The notes under the pieces are model-generated. The model had not been told where the DNA came from, did no database searches, and saw only the letters and a list, made by a program, of their open reading frames with translations. A stretch of DNA of 64,000 nucleotides, taken from Arthrobacter sp. DWC3 (GTDB lineage Bacteria > Actinomycetota > Actinomycetes > Actinomycetales > Micrococcaceae). Position 1 is the stretch's first letter, and the number at the start of each line of letters is the position of its first letter. The position numbers were made by a program, and so were the translations under genes. Below are positions 17,325-25,826 of the stretch, in pieces. The stretch lies in assembly GCF_002929375.1 (NCBI RefSeq), contig NZ_PJIP01000003.1, positions 62,001 to 126,000 on the forward strand, read 5' to 3'.

Positions 17325-17404
17325 ACCGGCGGTCGAATGCCGCGGCAAGCATATTCAGACCCGACACACCGCGCCCAATGCGGGGACGGGGCACCGAGTG
17401 CTCC

Positions 17405-17410
17405 TACGGT
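17405..17410 (+). promoter_or_regulatory. -10 element for the membrane protein gene at 17418
   Basis: TACGGT ends seven bases before GTG 17418, again with no Shine-Dalgarno sequence. This supports the 17418 start over an in-frame start 81 bases upstream. Confidence 0.4.
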
Positions 17411-17417
17411 TCTAGGT

Positions 17418-18410
17418 GTGGTCTTCTCCCTGGACAGCTCGCTGGTGCTCGCCGCGATCGTCGGACTGTGGCTCCTCCGGGTGGCCCCTTCCGTACTCAG
17501 GAGGCCCGTTCCGGCGACCGCCGGGAGAACGTACAGATCGCCACGACGCGGGACACGCCGTCCCGCAGGGAGCATGATGACCATGACCGCGCCACAGGAC
17601 GATGCACACACCACGGGACCCACGCCGGGCCGGCCCTTCGAACCGGAGGCACCCGCAGCCCTGCCCGGCGCGAAGCCTGCCGGCTTTCCGGCCCTGAACC
17701 CGCACGGGGCGCGCATGGGCGTCGCACTCGTGGGTGCCGTGGCACTCCTCACCACGCTGGTGACCCTCCTGCTCGCAGCGTTCGGCGTCGTCTCCCTCCT
17801 GCTCCCCGTGGTGTCGCTCGCCGTGGCTGTGGCGGCCGTCGCCTTCCTCAGGATGCTCGCCGTCCGTGCCCGGCGTGCGCGCGTCGACGAGGCGTTCCTC
17901 CACGCGATGGCACCCGTCCGTGAGGACAGGCCTGCCGCGCTTCCCGTGGCCCTTCCCGCGGCCGCACCGGCAGCACCCCGGCGCCCCACCACGCTGTTCG
18001 ACGCCGAGGAGACCGCCACGCGCCGCCTCACGGCCATGGAACTGCGCACCGCCGCCCTGGCCGTGGCGCACGGCTCCACCGTCGTCGACGTCCGTGGCTC
18101 CTCGGCGCAGCCCACGGTGGCAGCAGCCGCAGCGGACTTCGACGTCGCCGTCGAGCAGACCCCGCCGGCGTGGGCACCCGTCGACGTGCCCCGGCCCACC
18201 TACGTGGACGCCGCGAAGGCCGAGCGCCAGGCTCCCGCACCGCTGGATCTCCCGGAGGCACCCAGGCCCACCTCCCGCACGCCCATCAAGGCGTCCGAGG
18301 CTGCTGCCCGCATCGCCGCGGCGGACGAGACCGGGCACGCCGCCCGCGACACCGCCCCCGCCACCGGGCGCATCAACCTCGACGACGTGCTCCAGCGTCG
18401 GCGCGCCTGA
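17418..18410 (+). CDS. Hypothetical membrane protein with three predicted helices
   Basis: A 330-residue protein I cannot assign to a function. From GTG 17418 it starts VVFSLDSSLVLAAIVGLWLL, one membrane helix, and then has a basic linker. A hydrophobic hairpin follows at about residues 97-145 (VALVGAVALLTTLVTLLLAA and VVSLAVAVAAVAFLRML). The rest is a soluble Ala/Pro-rich tail ending INLDDVLQRRRA. The same order (galU, acetyltransferase, membrane protein with an N-terminal SLVLAAIVGLWL helix) recurs in Arthrobacter-like genomes as I recall, which supports a real gene. The N-terminal helix would be lost if the later internal Met were used. Confidence 0.65.
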   Translation: MVFSLDSSLVLAAIVGLWLLRVAPSVLRRPVPATAGRTYRSPRRGTRRPAGSMMTMTAPQDDAHTTGPTPGRPFEPEAPAALPGAKPAGFPALNPHGARMGVALVGAVALLTTLVTLLLAAFGVVSLLLPVVSLAVAVAAVAFLRMLAVRARRARVDEAFLHAMAPVREDRPAALPVALPAAAPAAPRRPTTLFDAEETATRRLTAMELRTAALAVAHGSTVVDVRGSSAQPTVAAAAADFDVAVEQTPPAWAPVDVPRPTYVDAAKAERQAPAPLDLPEAPRPTSRTPIKASEAAARIAAADETGHAARDTAPATGRINLDDVLQRRRA

Positions 18411-18468
18411 CCGGGCACTTCGCAGGGGGAGCCGGATGCCGCTCCCGTAAGGATCTCCCGGGGGCCGT

Positions 18469-19746
18469 ATGAGGGCGAGGCAGGCGCGGATCGTCCGCGA
18501 GCAGGAGACCATGGCGCTCCTCGAGTCCGATGCGCCCTCGGCCCTCCTGGAGAAGGCTCTCGCGGTCGGCGGCTGGGACCTCGGATCCTGGCAGCTCGCC
18601 TCCCTGCACCACCGGCCCGGCGCAGGCGTGACGGGCGTCTTCTCCGTCCAGGTGCGCCCCGCCCGTCGCCCGCCCCGTCGCCCGGACCGCACGTCCCCGA
18701 CGCCCGCATACGCCTGCATCACGTCCTGCGCCGTTCCGCACGCGGCGGAGGACGTCGTGGTCCTGCACCGCCGCGGCTCGGACGCCCTCGCGGTCTGGGT
18801 GCATCCCGCCGATCCGCTCCTGCCGGGACTCCGGCTCGCCCTCGACCAGGAGCGCGCGACGGCGCTCGCCTTCGGCCCGGGTCACGAGCCGCAGGCCACG
18901 GTCCTCGACCTGCGCAGCTACCGCCCCCTGCGCCGCGCCGTGGTGCTCGCGGACAACAGGGAGGAGCGCCGTTACCTGAAGGTCCTGCGACGCAACGGGG
19001 CCGGTCCGCTCGCGGACAGGCACAGGATGCTGAGGGCGGCCGGAGTGCCCGCGCCGGTCGTCGCGAGCGAGCCGGTGCAGGACGTCATCGCCATGCATCC
19101 CGCACCGGGCACGCCGCTCGCCGAACTCCTCATGCGCGACGGCGCAGCCGACCTCGACCCGCAGAGCCTCGTCGACGTGCTGGGTTCGCTGCCTCCGGCG
19201 GTCCTCTCCCTGCCCGTCCGCCCGCCGTGGGCGGCGCGGGTCCGCGACTACGGGGAGGGCGCCGTCGCGGCGCTGCCGGGGCAGGCCGCCCGGATCCGGC
19301 GGCTCGCGGCGGGGATCGACGAGGCGGTCCGCTCGAGCGATGCCGGACCGCTCGTCCCCACCCACGGCGATTTTTACGAGGGCAACCTCCTGGTGACGGG
19401 CGGTGCGGTGTCGGGACTGCTGGACGTCGACGCCCTCGGCCCCGGGCGCCGCGTGGACGACCTCGCCTGCTTCCTCGGGCACATCGCCGTGCTGCCCGGC
19501 CTGCACGCCGGCTACACGCATGTCCCGGGGGCGCTGCTGCGGTTCCTGCGGGCCTTCGACCGGCAGGTGGACCCGGTGGCGCTCAGGGCCCGGGCCGCGG
19601 CCGTGAGCCTCACGCTCATCGCCGGCGCGCAACGGAGCGGGACGGACGGCCGCGGCGCCACGGAGGCGGTGTCCCGCCTGGAGGTCGCCGAGCAGTTCCT
19701 CGAGGAGGCGCGGTCGCTCGGCGCAGGCCGGCGCGGGGGAGCCTAG
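18469..19746 (+). CDS. Aminoglycoside phosphotransferase (APH)-fold protein
   Basis: A 425-residue protein with the kinase-like APH fold. The catalytic loop THGDFYEGNLLV (about residues 300-311) gives the Asp of the HGDxxxxN motif, and LLDVDALG supplies the metal-binding Asp about 10 residues later. The N-terminal lobe is less conserved; VVLADNREERRYLKVLRR may hold the ATP-binding Lys. The family includes antibiotic kinases but also many small-molecule kinases, so no drug is implied. The stop shares bases with that of the convergent AlaX-like gene: a CTAG at 19743-19746 gives TAG on both strands. Confidence 0.75.
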   Translation: MRARQARIVREQETMALLESDAPSALLEKALAVGGWDLGSWQLASLHHRPGAGVTGVFSVQVRPARRPPRRPDRTSPTPAYACITSCAVPHAAEDVVVLHRRGSDALAVWVHPADPLLPGLRLALDQERATALAFGPGHEPQATVLDLRSYRPLRRAVVLADNREERRYLKVLRRNGAGPLADRHRMLRAAGVPAPVVASEPVQDVIAMHPAPGTPLAELLMRDGAADLDPQSLVDVLGSLPPAVLSLPVRPPWAARVRDYGEGAVAALPGQAARIRRLAAGIDEAVRSSDAGPLVPTHGDFYEGNLLVTGGAVSGLLDVDALGPGRRVDDLACFLGHIAVLPGLHAGYTHVPGALLRFLRAFDRQVDPVALRARAAAVSLTLIAGAQRSGTDGRGATEAVSRLEVAEQFLEEARSLGAGRRGGA

Positions 19747-20621
19747 GCCGTCGTCACGGGCGTCGGCACGGCACGCGTCCGCATGAGCAGCACCGGCGTG
19801 CCGTCCGCGTCCGACACCTCCAGGTCCACCGCCACGTCGAGCCCGGCCAGCGAGGACAGGTGCGTGCCGCCGCACGGGATCTCCGCCCGCTCGCCCGGCA
19901 GGTCGCACACCCACCGGCGCCGGTCCGTGAGGCCCGGTCCGTCCGCCGCGATGCCGATCGGCGCTCCGGTCGCCGTCCACGCGGCCAGCGTCGCGTTCAC
20001 GGCTCCTGCCGTCGCGGCGGCGTCGAGCTCCTCGACGTCGAAACCCTTCCGGCGCAGGGACTTGCCCAGCCGGTAGGTGTCCACCGACCCGAACTCGCCG
20101 ATCACGGTCGTGTCGATCGCCAGGGCGTCGAAGTCCGGCGCGCCGAGGGCGTCCGTCGCCACGTCCTTCCGCCACCGGTCCGCCAGGGCCCGGTTGAGCG
20201 CCAGCGAGGCCAGATGGCACCCGGTGTGCCCGGCGGAGACCGCCGCGCGGTACGCGGTGTCGACCCGCACCACGACGTCGTCGCCCTCCACCGGTGCATC
20301 CCCGTCGGTCAGGTGCACGACGACGAACGCCCACCCCTCGGTGCCCTTCCGGACGGGTGATTCCGCCCCGAGGTAGAGCGTGGTGCCGTCCGTCGCGCCG
20401 ACCACGCAGTCGGTCACGGGCCAGGCGCGGTCCGTCGCCTCGAGTACGCCGCGGTCCGCGCCCTGGTCGGGCCACGCGGAGTCGACGGGGTGGAAGGCGG
20501 TGGTGTCCAGCAGGACGGCGTGCCGGCCGTCGTCGCGGGCCTCGACGTGCAGCACGCGGGACACGGACTCGACGGCGCCCCGGGGGTAGGTCACGCGGGT
20601 GTCGGTGGTGGGCAGGGTCAT
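19743..20621 (-). CDS. AlaX-like alanyl-tRNA editing protein
   Basis: A 292-residue protein with the editing-domain layout of alanyl/threonyl-tRNA synthetases. The zinc ligands are visible as AGHTGCHLASLALN (HxxxH, about residues 131-144) and CGGTHLSSL (CxxxH, about 249-257). Such free-standing proteins remove Ser or Gly wrongly attached to tRNA-Ala. The N-terminal third (AVLLDTTAFHPVDSAWPDQGADRG) matches the AlaX pattern in which a first strand ends before the substrate pocket. The ATG at 20621 follows GAGGAG. A GGGTC repeat begins 15 bases upstream of the start. The Lrp-type gene 87 bases upstream on the same strand may be its cotranscribed regulator. Confidence 0.72.
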   Translation of the reverse strand: MTLPTTDTRVTYPRGAVESVSRVLHVEARDDGRHAVLLDTTAFHPVDSAWPDQGADRGVLEATDRAWPVTDCVVGATDGTTLYLGAESPVRKGTEGWAFVVVHLTDGDAPVEGDDVVVRVDTAYRAAVSAGHTGCHLASLALNRALADRWRKDVATDALGAPDFDALAIDTTVIGEFGSVDTYRLGKSLRRKGFDVEELDAAATAGAVNATLAAWTATGAPIGIAADGPGLTDRRRWVCDLPGERAEIPCGGTHLSSLAGLDVAVDLEVSDADGTPVLLMRTRAVPTPVTTA

Positions 20622-20635
20622 GGGGTCTCCTCGAC

Positions 20636-20665
20636 GGGTCGGGTCGGGTCGGGTCGGGTCGGGTC
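20636..20665. repeat. (GGGTC)6 pentanucleotide repeat
   Basis: Six perfect GGGTC units, followed by GGGCGG, lie in the 5' region of the AlaX-like gene, between it and the Lrp-type gene. Four or more GGG runs spaced by two bases on the plus strand could form a G-quadruplex. Repeats like this change length by slipped-strand pairing. Confidence 0.9.
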
Positions 20666-20708
20666 GGGCGGACAGGACGGGCGGAAGCCGTCCTGGACGG
20701 GGTACGCC

Positions 20709-21191
20709 TCAGGCGTCGGGAGGGCGCTGTGCGAGGCGCTCGAGCAGGGGCTCGATGCGGTACGGGATGTGTTCGTGCAGTGCGAGGACGGTCTCGGTGC
20801 GGATGACGCCCTTGATCTTCAGGACGGACCGGAGGGCGGCCTGGAGGTGATGGGTGTCCGTTGCGGCCACGCGGCACCAGACATCACCGCGTCCGGAGAT
20901 CTCGTGCACCTCGAGGACCTGGTTCAGGGTGCGGAGCCCGGCGATGACGCCGTCGAGCTCGCGGTGGGCCACCTCGATGGTGATGAAGGCCACCACGTCG
21001 AAGCCGAGCGCCTCGAGATCGAGCTCGCGCCCGCCGACGCGGAGGATCCCCGCGCGCAGCAGACGGCGGATCCGGGTCTGCGCCGTGTTGCGGGCCACGC
21101 CCAGCAGTTCACCGAGCTCGCTCACCTGCGCCCGCGGGTCCCGCACCAGTTCCAGGAGCAGGCGCAGGTCGAGTCTGTCCAGCTTGCTCAT
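20709..21191 (-). CDS. Lrp/AsnC-family transcriptional regulator
   Basis: A 160-residue regulator. The winged helix-turn-helix spans about residues 1-55: LDRLDLRLLLELVRDPRAQV, then ELGELLGVARNTAQTRIRRL as recognition region. A RAM/AsnC ligand-binding domain follows with VVAFITIEVAHREL and VHEISGRGDVWCRVAATDTHHL. Family members bind amino acids and act as dimers of dimers. I chose the ATG at 21191 because AGGAAG lies eight bases upstream; the GTG nine bases earlier has no room for a ribosome binding site. The MFS transporter gene lies on the other strand 166 bases away, a common arrangement for an Lrp regulator and its exporter target, which is inference. Confidence 0.9.
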   Translation of the reverse strand: MSKLDRLDLRLLLELVRDPRAQVSELGELLGVARNTAQTRIRRLLRAGILRVGGRELDLEALGFDVVAFITIEVAHRELDGVIAGLRTLNQVLEVHEISGRGDVWCRVAATDTHHLQAALRSVLKIKGVIRTETVLALHEHIPYRIEPLLERLAQRPPDA

Positions 21192-21324
21192 GGAGCTCAC
21201 TTCCTGTCAGTCCTCTGCACTTGTGTTGCGCACCGTGCTCAAAAGACAGGCCGGTGACGCTGCAGGGAGGGCAATCCATTCCATTCTATAGATGCCCGGG
21301 CCCGATCCGCCCCGGGGTAACGCC

Positions 21325-21330
21325 TACTGT
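21325..21330 (+). promoter_or_regulatory. -10 element upstream of the MFS gene
   Basis: TACTGT ends six bases before GTG 21337, which could be a leaderless start in frame with the MFS protein. ATG 21358 downstream has a proper ribosome binding site, so 21337 may be just the transcription start. Confidence 0.45.
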
Positions 21331-21357
21331 TGGCGCGTGCGAGCGAGGAGAAGCGGG

Positions 21358-22599
21358 ATGAGCGTCATCAACGAACTGCGGATGCGGCCTGCATCGGCCG
21401 AGCGCCGCAGCTGGGATGCATCCCTCGCCGTGCGTCTCGCGCTCGCGGTGACGGTCATCTCCACCCTCCTCATCGGGGCGAACCTCGCCACGCCCCTCTA
21501 CCCGCTCATCCAGGCGGACCTCGGGCTGACGCCCTTCGCCGTCACCGTCGCCTTCGCGTCCTATGTCGTCGCGCTGATCGGCGGGCTCGTCCTCGCCGGC
21601 CACTGGTCCGACCACATCGGCCGGCGCGCCGCGCTCGTCCTCGCCGTCGTCCTCGGACTCCTCGGGGCCGGCCTCTTCGCCGTCGCCACCTCGCTGCCCA
21701 TGCTGGCGGCCGGGCGCGCGCTGCAGGGCGGCGCCGTCGCCCTGGCGACCGGTGCGAGCGCGGCGGCGCTGCGCGATCTGCTGCCCACGCGACCCGACTG
21801 GGCGTCCCGCTTCACCCTGATGGCCTCGGCCGGCGGCGTGGCCGCAGGCCCCGTGATCGGCGGGCTCCTCTCGCTCCTGCCCGCGCCCACCAGGACGCCC
21901 TTCCTCGTGTACCTCGTGGCTCTCGCGAGCCTGCTGGTACCGCTGCTGCTGCTGCGTGCACGGCCCGCGATCAAGCCGGCGGAGGGACACAGCCCGCTCA
22001 CAGCGCTGCGCCCGCGACGGCCGGCCGTGTCGCGGGAGGCACGCCGGTCGTTCTGGACGGCGTCGTCCGTGGGGTTCCTGAGCTTCGCCGTCTTCGGCTT
22101 CACGCTGAGCCTCGCTCCCACCTGGTTCGCGGGTATCGCGGGCACGTCCTCGCGTCCGCTGATCGGCCTCCTCGCGGCGCTCGTCCTCGGGTCCTCCGCG
22201 GTCAGCCAGGTGCTGTCGCCACGCGGACGGTTCGTGGTGCCCGTGGGGCTCGCGGGCATGGCCCTCGGCGTCGGACTCCTGCCCGTCGCCGGGGCCGCGG
22301 GCAGCCTGCCCCTGCTCGTCGGAGCCTGCGTCCTGGCCGGCTTCGGACAGGGCATGGCGTTCCGCGTGGTGTTCAACGAGGTGTCCGTCAGGGTGGCGCC
22401 CTCACTGCACGCCCAGACGGTGAGCGCCGTGTACGTCATCACCTACCTCGGCAGTGCCGTGCCCGTGCTGGGCCTCGGCGCCGCAGCAGGGATCTGGGGC
22501 CTGGACGCGTCGGTCACGGTGTTCGCGCTCGCCATCGCCGGGGTCTGCACCGTCCTGGCCGCCGGGTCCTTCGTCGTCCGACGCCGCGCCGCCCGGTAG
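21358..22599 (+). CDS. MFS transporter, DHA1-like drug/metabolite exporter
   Basis: A 413-residue major facilitator with about 12 predicted helices. The start ATG has GAGGAG seven bases upstream. Family marks include NLATPLYPLIQADLGLTPF in helix 1, the loop 2-3 motif GHWSDHIGRRAAL (motif A, G-x-x-x-D-x-x-G-R-R) and RALQGGAVALATGASAAAL (motif B region). The basic loop between helices 6 and 7 reads LRPRRPAVSREARRSFW. These are proton-driven exporters of drugs or metabolites such as amino acids. The substrate is unknown. The divergent Lrp-type gene might control it. An alternative leaderless GTG at 21337 would add seven residues. Confidence 0.87.
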   Translation: MSVINELRMRPASAERRSWDASLAVRLALAVTVISTLLIGANLATPLYPLIQADLGLTPFAVTVAFASYVVALIGGLVLAGHWSDHIGRRAALVLAVVLGLLGAGLFAVATSLPMLAAGRALQGGAVALATGASAAALRDLLPTRPDWASRFTLMASAGGVAAGPVIGGLLSLLPAPTRTPFLVYLVALASLLVPLLLLRARPAIKPAEGHSPLTALRPRRPAVSREARRSFWTASSVGFLSFAVFGFTLSLAPTWFAGIAGTSSRPLIGLLAALVLGSSAVSQVLSPRGRFVVPVGLAGMALGVGLLPVAGAAGSLPLLVGACVLAGFGQGMAFRVVFNEVSVRVAPSLHAQTVSAVYVITYLGSAVPVLGLGAAAGIWGLDASVTVFALAIAGVCTVLAAGSFVVRRRAAR

Positions 22600-22655
22600 C
22601 ATCCGCCGGCCCGTCGCCCGACGAACGGCCGCTTCGGCCCGCGCACCGCTGTTTG

Positions 22656-22661
22656 TACCCT
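22656..22661 (+). promoter_or_regulatory. -10 element for the BadF-type kinase, leaderless start
   Basis: TACCCT is followed by exactly six bases (GTAGGC) and then the ATG at 22668. Confidence 0.5.
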
Positions 22662-22667
22662 GTAGGC

Positions 22668-23732
22668 ATGTCGAACAGTCCGTCCTCCCGCCCGCCGGTC
22701 CGTCGCGCCGTGCCCGACGCCGTGCCCGACGCCGTGCCCGTCGTGCCCGACGCCGTGCCCGTCGTGCCCGACGCCGTGCCCGACACCCCGACGACGGGAC
22801 CCCGCACCGACGGGACGGACGGGCCCGACGGGCTCGTTATCGGCCTCGACATCGGCGGTTCGAAGACGCACGGCGCGCTGTGGCGGGACGGGACCCTCGT
22901 CGCGGAGGCCAGGGCCGGGAGCGCCAACGTGCAGAACGTCACTCCGGACGTCGCCGCACGCAGCCTCCGCGAGCTCTTCGATCAACTCCTGGGCGACGGG
23001 TCCGCCGGACGCTCCGCATCCGCCGGGCGCATCACGCGCGTCGTCGCGGGATCGGGCGGGGTCGACACCGCGGCGGACGCCGACCGGCTGCGCGCCCTGA
23101 TCGCGACGCACGCGCCGGACGCCGCGATCGACGTCGTCCACGACACCCGCCTCATCCTCGCCGCCGGGGGAGCGCGGGCCGGCATCGCCGTGATCGTCGG
23201 CACCGGCTCGGTGGCCTGGGGCGTCACGGAGGACGGCCGGCAGGCACGCTCGGGCGGCTGGGGCTACCTCCTGGGCGACGAGGGCAGCGGCTACTGGGTG
23301 GCCCGCGAGGCGGTCCGTCGGGCGCTGCACCGGCACGACGTCGGGCTCCCGGCCGACGCCCTGGACACGGCCGTCCTCGAACTGAACGACGTCACCATCC
23401 CCACCGAACTGATCGGGCTGTTCCACTCCGCGGCCGGCCGGACCTACTGGGCGGCGCAGTCCCGCGCCGTCTTCGACGCGGCACGGGACGGCCACGCGGA
23501 TGCCGCGGACATCCTCGACCGTGCCGCCGCCGCCCTGACCCGCCTCGTCCTCGACGTCGCCTCCGTGATCGGCGTCCCCGGTCCCGTGGTCCTCGGCGGC
23601 GGGCTCGCCATGCACCAGCCGGACCTGCAGGCCCGCCTCCGGGAGCTGCTGGCGGCCTCCGGCATCACCCGCGTGGTGTTCCTCGAGGAGGACCCGGTGA
23701 TGGGCGTCCGGTTCCTGATGCAGCACCAGTAG
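22668..23732 (+). CDS. BadF/BadG-type sugar kinase (N-acetylglucosamine kinase-like)
   Basis: A 354-residue ASKHA-fold kinase. The phosphate loop GLDIGGSKTHGALW starts near residue 59. The adenosine region VIVGTGSVAWG and GGWGYLLGDEGSGYWVARE follows, the latter typical of N-acetylglucosamine kinases, and then VVLGGGLAMHQP near the C-terminus. It probably phosphorylates an amino sugar, for instance during cell-wall recycling; the exact sugar is not shown. The first 50 residues are odd: a Pro/Val/Asp repeat (VPDAVPDAVPVVPDAV) encoded by 12-bp DNA repeats, with no counterpart in usual kinases. The ATG at 22668 looks leaderless and the repeat would then be translated. Confidence 0.82.
   Translation: MSNSPSSRPPVRRAVPDAVPDAVPVVPDAVPVVPDAVPDTPTTGPRTDGTDGPDGLVIGLDIGGSKTHGALWRDGTLVAEARAGSANVQNVTPDVAARSLRELFDQLLGDGSAGRSASAGRITRVVAGSGGVDTAADADRLRALIATHAPDAAIDVVHDTRLILAAGGARAGIAVIVGTGSVAWGVTEDGRQARSGGWGYLLGDEGSGYWVAREAVRRALHRHDVGLPADALDTAVLELNDVTIPTELIGLFHSAAGRTYWAAQSRAVFDAARDGHADAADILDRAAAALTRLVLDVASVIGVPGPVVLGGGLAMHQPDLQARLRELLAASGITRVVFLEEDPVMGVRFLMQHQ
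22707..22784. repeat. 12-bp tandem repeat in the BadF-type kinase gene
   Basis: Units of GCCGTGCCCGAC, with shortened nine-base variants (GTGCCCGAC), repeat in frame and encode AVPD or VPD steps. Unit length is a multiple of three, so gain or loss keeps the frame. Confidence 0.8.
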
Positions 23733-23798
23733 GGCCCGCAGGGCGCACCGTCGGGTCCCCGCACGGGGATGGAAACAGGACGCGACCCATATGCGGTG

Positions 23799-23826
23799 TT
23801 GTCTGCTCCGAACACATGGTTAGACT
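23799..23826 (+). promoter_or_regulatory. Promoter of the OpuC-type ABC operon
   Basis: TTGTCT (23799-23804) and TAGACT (23821-23826) with a 16-base spacer make a reasonable sigma-70-type promoter. The transcript would carry a leader of about 130 bases before the ATG at 23962. Confidence 0.5.
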
Positions 23827-23961
23827 CAGAACCTCCGACAGCTTGAACTGACCGCTGCGCCTTCCGCCCAGCGCCCCACAGACGGCAAGCCGGACCCGCA
23901 TTCGTGCGGCCCGCGGGCGCAGCCCGGCCGAGAAGCTCCTGCCAGGAAAGGCACAGCTGCC

Positions 23962-25113
23962 ATGACACCCGCCGAGCAGGCCTCCAGCCGCCCCATGATC
24001 GAGTTCCGTGACGTCACCAAGACCTACGACGGCGGCCGGCCCGCCGTCGACGGCCTCACCATGGAGATCGACCGCGGGAGGATCACGGTCTTCGTGGGCC
24101 CCTCCGGCTGCGGCAAGACCACCTCCCTGCGCATGATCAACCGCATGGTGGAACCCACCTCGGGGCAGATCCTCCTCGACGGACAGGACATCGGCCGGCA
24201 GAAGGCCGCCGAACTGCGGCGCTCCATGGGTTACGTCATGCAGTCCTCCGGGCTGCTGCCGCACCGCACCGTCCTCGACAACATCGCCACCGTGCCCCGC
24301 CTCAACGGCGTCGGGAAGGCCGAGGCACGCAAGCGTGCCCAGGAGCTGCTCGACGTCGTGGGGCTCGCCCCGGACCTCGGCCGGCGCTACCCCGCGCAGC
24401 TCTCGGGCGGGCAGCAGCAGCGCGTCGGCGTGGCACGGGCCCTCGCCGCGGATCCGCCCGTGCTCCTCATGGACGAGCCCTTCAGCGCCGTGGACCCCGT
24501 GGTCCGCGCGGAACTGCAGGAGGAGCTGCTGCGCCTGCAGCGGGACCTCGCGAAGACCATCGTCTTCGTCACGCACGACATCGACGAGGCCACCATCCTC
24601 GGGGACAAGGTGGCGGTGTTCGCCGTCGGCGGGCGCCTCGCCCAGTTCGCCGCCCCCGAGGAGATCCTGCGGGCCCCCGTGGACGACTTCGTGGCCGGCT
24701 TCGTGGGCCGCGACCGCGGCTTCCGGCACCTCTCCTTCCAGGAGGGCGACGGCGTCGCCATCCACCCCGTCGAGACCATAGGGCCGGACCGCCTCGCCGA
24801 CCCCACCGTCCCGGTGCACTCGCCCTGGACACTGCTGGTCGACGACGACGGGCGCCCCCACGGGTGGATCCCGCAGGCCACGCGCGCGAGCATCCTGCGG
24901 CAGGCGGACGCCGTGCCCGGCGGGTCCCTGTACACGCGGGGCGACTCGCTGCGCCGCGCACTCGACGCCGCCCTGTCCTCGCCCTCGGGCCTCGGCGTGG
25001 CGGTCGACGACGACGGACGCGCCGTCGGCGTCGTGCGGGCCGCCGAGGTCTTCGAGCTCATCGAGGCCGCGCGGCTCGACCGCGGCCGCGCCGAGCACGA
25101 CACGGCGGTCTGA
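23962..25113 (+). CDS. Betaine/choline-type ABC importer ATPase with CBS domains (OpuCA/ProV-like)
   Basis: A 383-residue ATPase of the quaternary-amine uptake family. The ABC core has Walker A GPSGCGKTTS (about 45-54), Q-loop YVMQSSGLLPH, signature LSGGQQQR, Walker B VLLMDEPFSAVDP and the switch HDIDEAT. After residue 240 comes a region resembling the tandem CBS domains of OpuA/OpuC, which sense ionic strength or c-di-AMP in relatives. AGGAAAGG about eight bases before the ATG is the ribosome binding site. First gene of a tight four-gene operon with two permeases and a lipoprotein. Likely substrates are glycine betaine, carnitine, choline or proline betaine. Confidence 0.9.
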   Translation: MTPAEQASSRPMIEFRDVTKTYDGGRPAVDGLTMEIDRGRITVFVGPSGCGKTTSLRMINRMVEPTSGQILLDGQDIGRQKAAELRRSMGYVMQSSGLLPHRTVLDNIATVPRLNGVGKAEARKRAQELLDVVGLAPDLGRRYPAQLSGGQQQRVGVARALAADPPVLLMDEPFSAVDPVVRAELQEELLRLQRDLAKTIVFVTHDIDEATILGDKVAVFAVGGRLAQFAAPEEILRAPVDDFVAGFVGRDRGFRHLSFQEGDGVAIHPVETIGPDRLADPTVPVHSPWTLLVDDDGRPHGWIPQATRASILRQADAVPGGSLYTRGDSLRRALDAALSSPSGLGVAVDDDGRAVGVVRAAEVFELIEAARLDRGRAEHDTAV

Positions 25114-25115
25114 CC

Positions 25116-25826
25116 GTGGACTGGTTCCTCTCCAACCTCGACTTCATCTGGCTGCACACGCGCCTGCACCTGTTCCAGGCGATCGTCCCGCTGGTGATCG
25201 GCGTGCTCGCCGCCATCCCGCTGGCCCAGCTCGCCCGGCTCAACCCGGTGGTCGGGTCGGTGCTGCTGACCGGCTCGTCGATCCTCTACACCATCCCCTC
25301 GCTGGCCATGTTCGTGTTCCTCCCCGTGATCCTCGGGACCAAGGTGATCGATCCCGTCAACGTGATCGTGGCGCTGTCCGTCTACGCCTTCTCCCTGCTC
25401 GTCCGGTCCACGCTCGACGCCCTCGACTCGATCGACGACGGCGTCCGCCAGGCCGCGGTCGCCATGGGGTACACGCCCGTCCGCCGCTTCCTGACGGTGG
25501 ACCTCCCGCTGTCGCTGCCCGTGCTCTTCGCGGGCCTGCGCGTCGTCTCGGTCACCAACATCTCGCTCGTCAGCGTCGGCGCCCTCATCGGGGTGCCGAG
25601 CCTCGGGACCCTCTTCACCGACGGCCTGTTCCGGTCCTTCCCCACGGAGATCGCCGTAGGGATCGCCATCATCCTCCTCCTGGCCCTCGTGCTCGACCTC
25701 GTGCTCGTGCTCACGGAGCGGCTGCTCACCCCGTGGGCGCGCAGCGCACGCGCCGGCGGCTCCGGTCGGTCCGGTAGTGGGTCCGCCGACGCCGTCGCGC
25801 TCGAGGCGAAGGTGGCGGGTGCCTGA
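25116..25826 (+). CDS. Betaine/choline-type ABC importer permease (first)
   Basis: A 236-residue permease starting at GTG 25116, two bases after the ATPase stop. It has five or six helices and the EAA-type loop QAAVAMGYTPVRRFLTVDLPLSLPVL, read here as residues about 112-137, which contacts the ATPase. SSILYTIPSLAMFVFLP and ISLVSVGALIGVPSLGTLF are hallmarks of OpuCB/OpuCD-type permeases. Its TGA stop overlaps the ATG of the second permease by one base. A longer in-frame start inside the ATPase gene is not credible. Confidence 0.9.
   Translation: MDWFLSNLDFIWLHTRLHLFQAIVPLVIGVLAAIPLAQLARLNPVVGSVLLTGSSILYTIPSLAMFVFLPVILGTKVIDPVNVIVALSVYAFSLLVRSTLDALDSIDDGVRQAAVAMGYTPVRRFLTVDLPLSLPVLFAGLRVVSVTNISLVSVGALIGVPSLGTLFTDGLFRSFPTEIAVGIAIILLLALVLDLVLVLTERLLTPWARSARAGGSGRSGSGSADAVALEAKVAGA

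Noticed and set aside
18469-19746. Antibiotic resistance gene (aminoglycoside kinase)
   Set aside because: Only the general kinase fold is supported. The N-terminal lobe does not look like known APH enzymes and there is no mobile context, so no drug is claimed.
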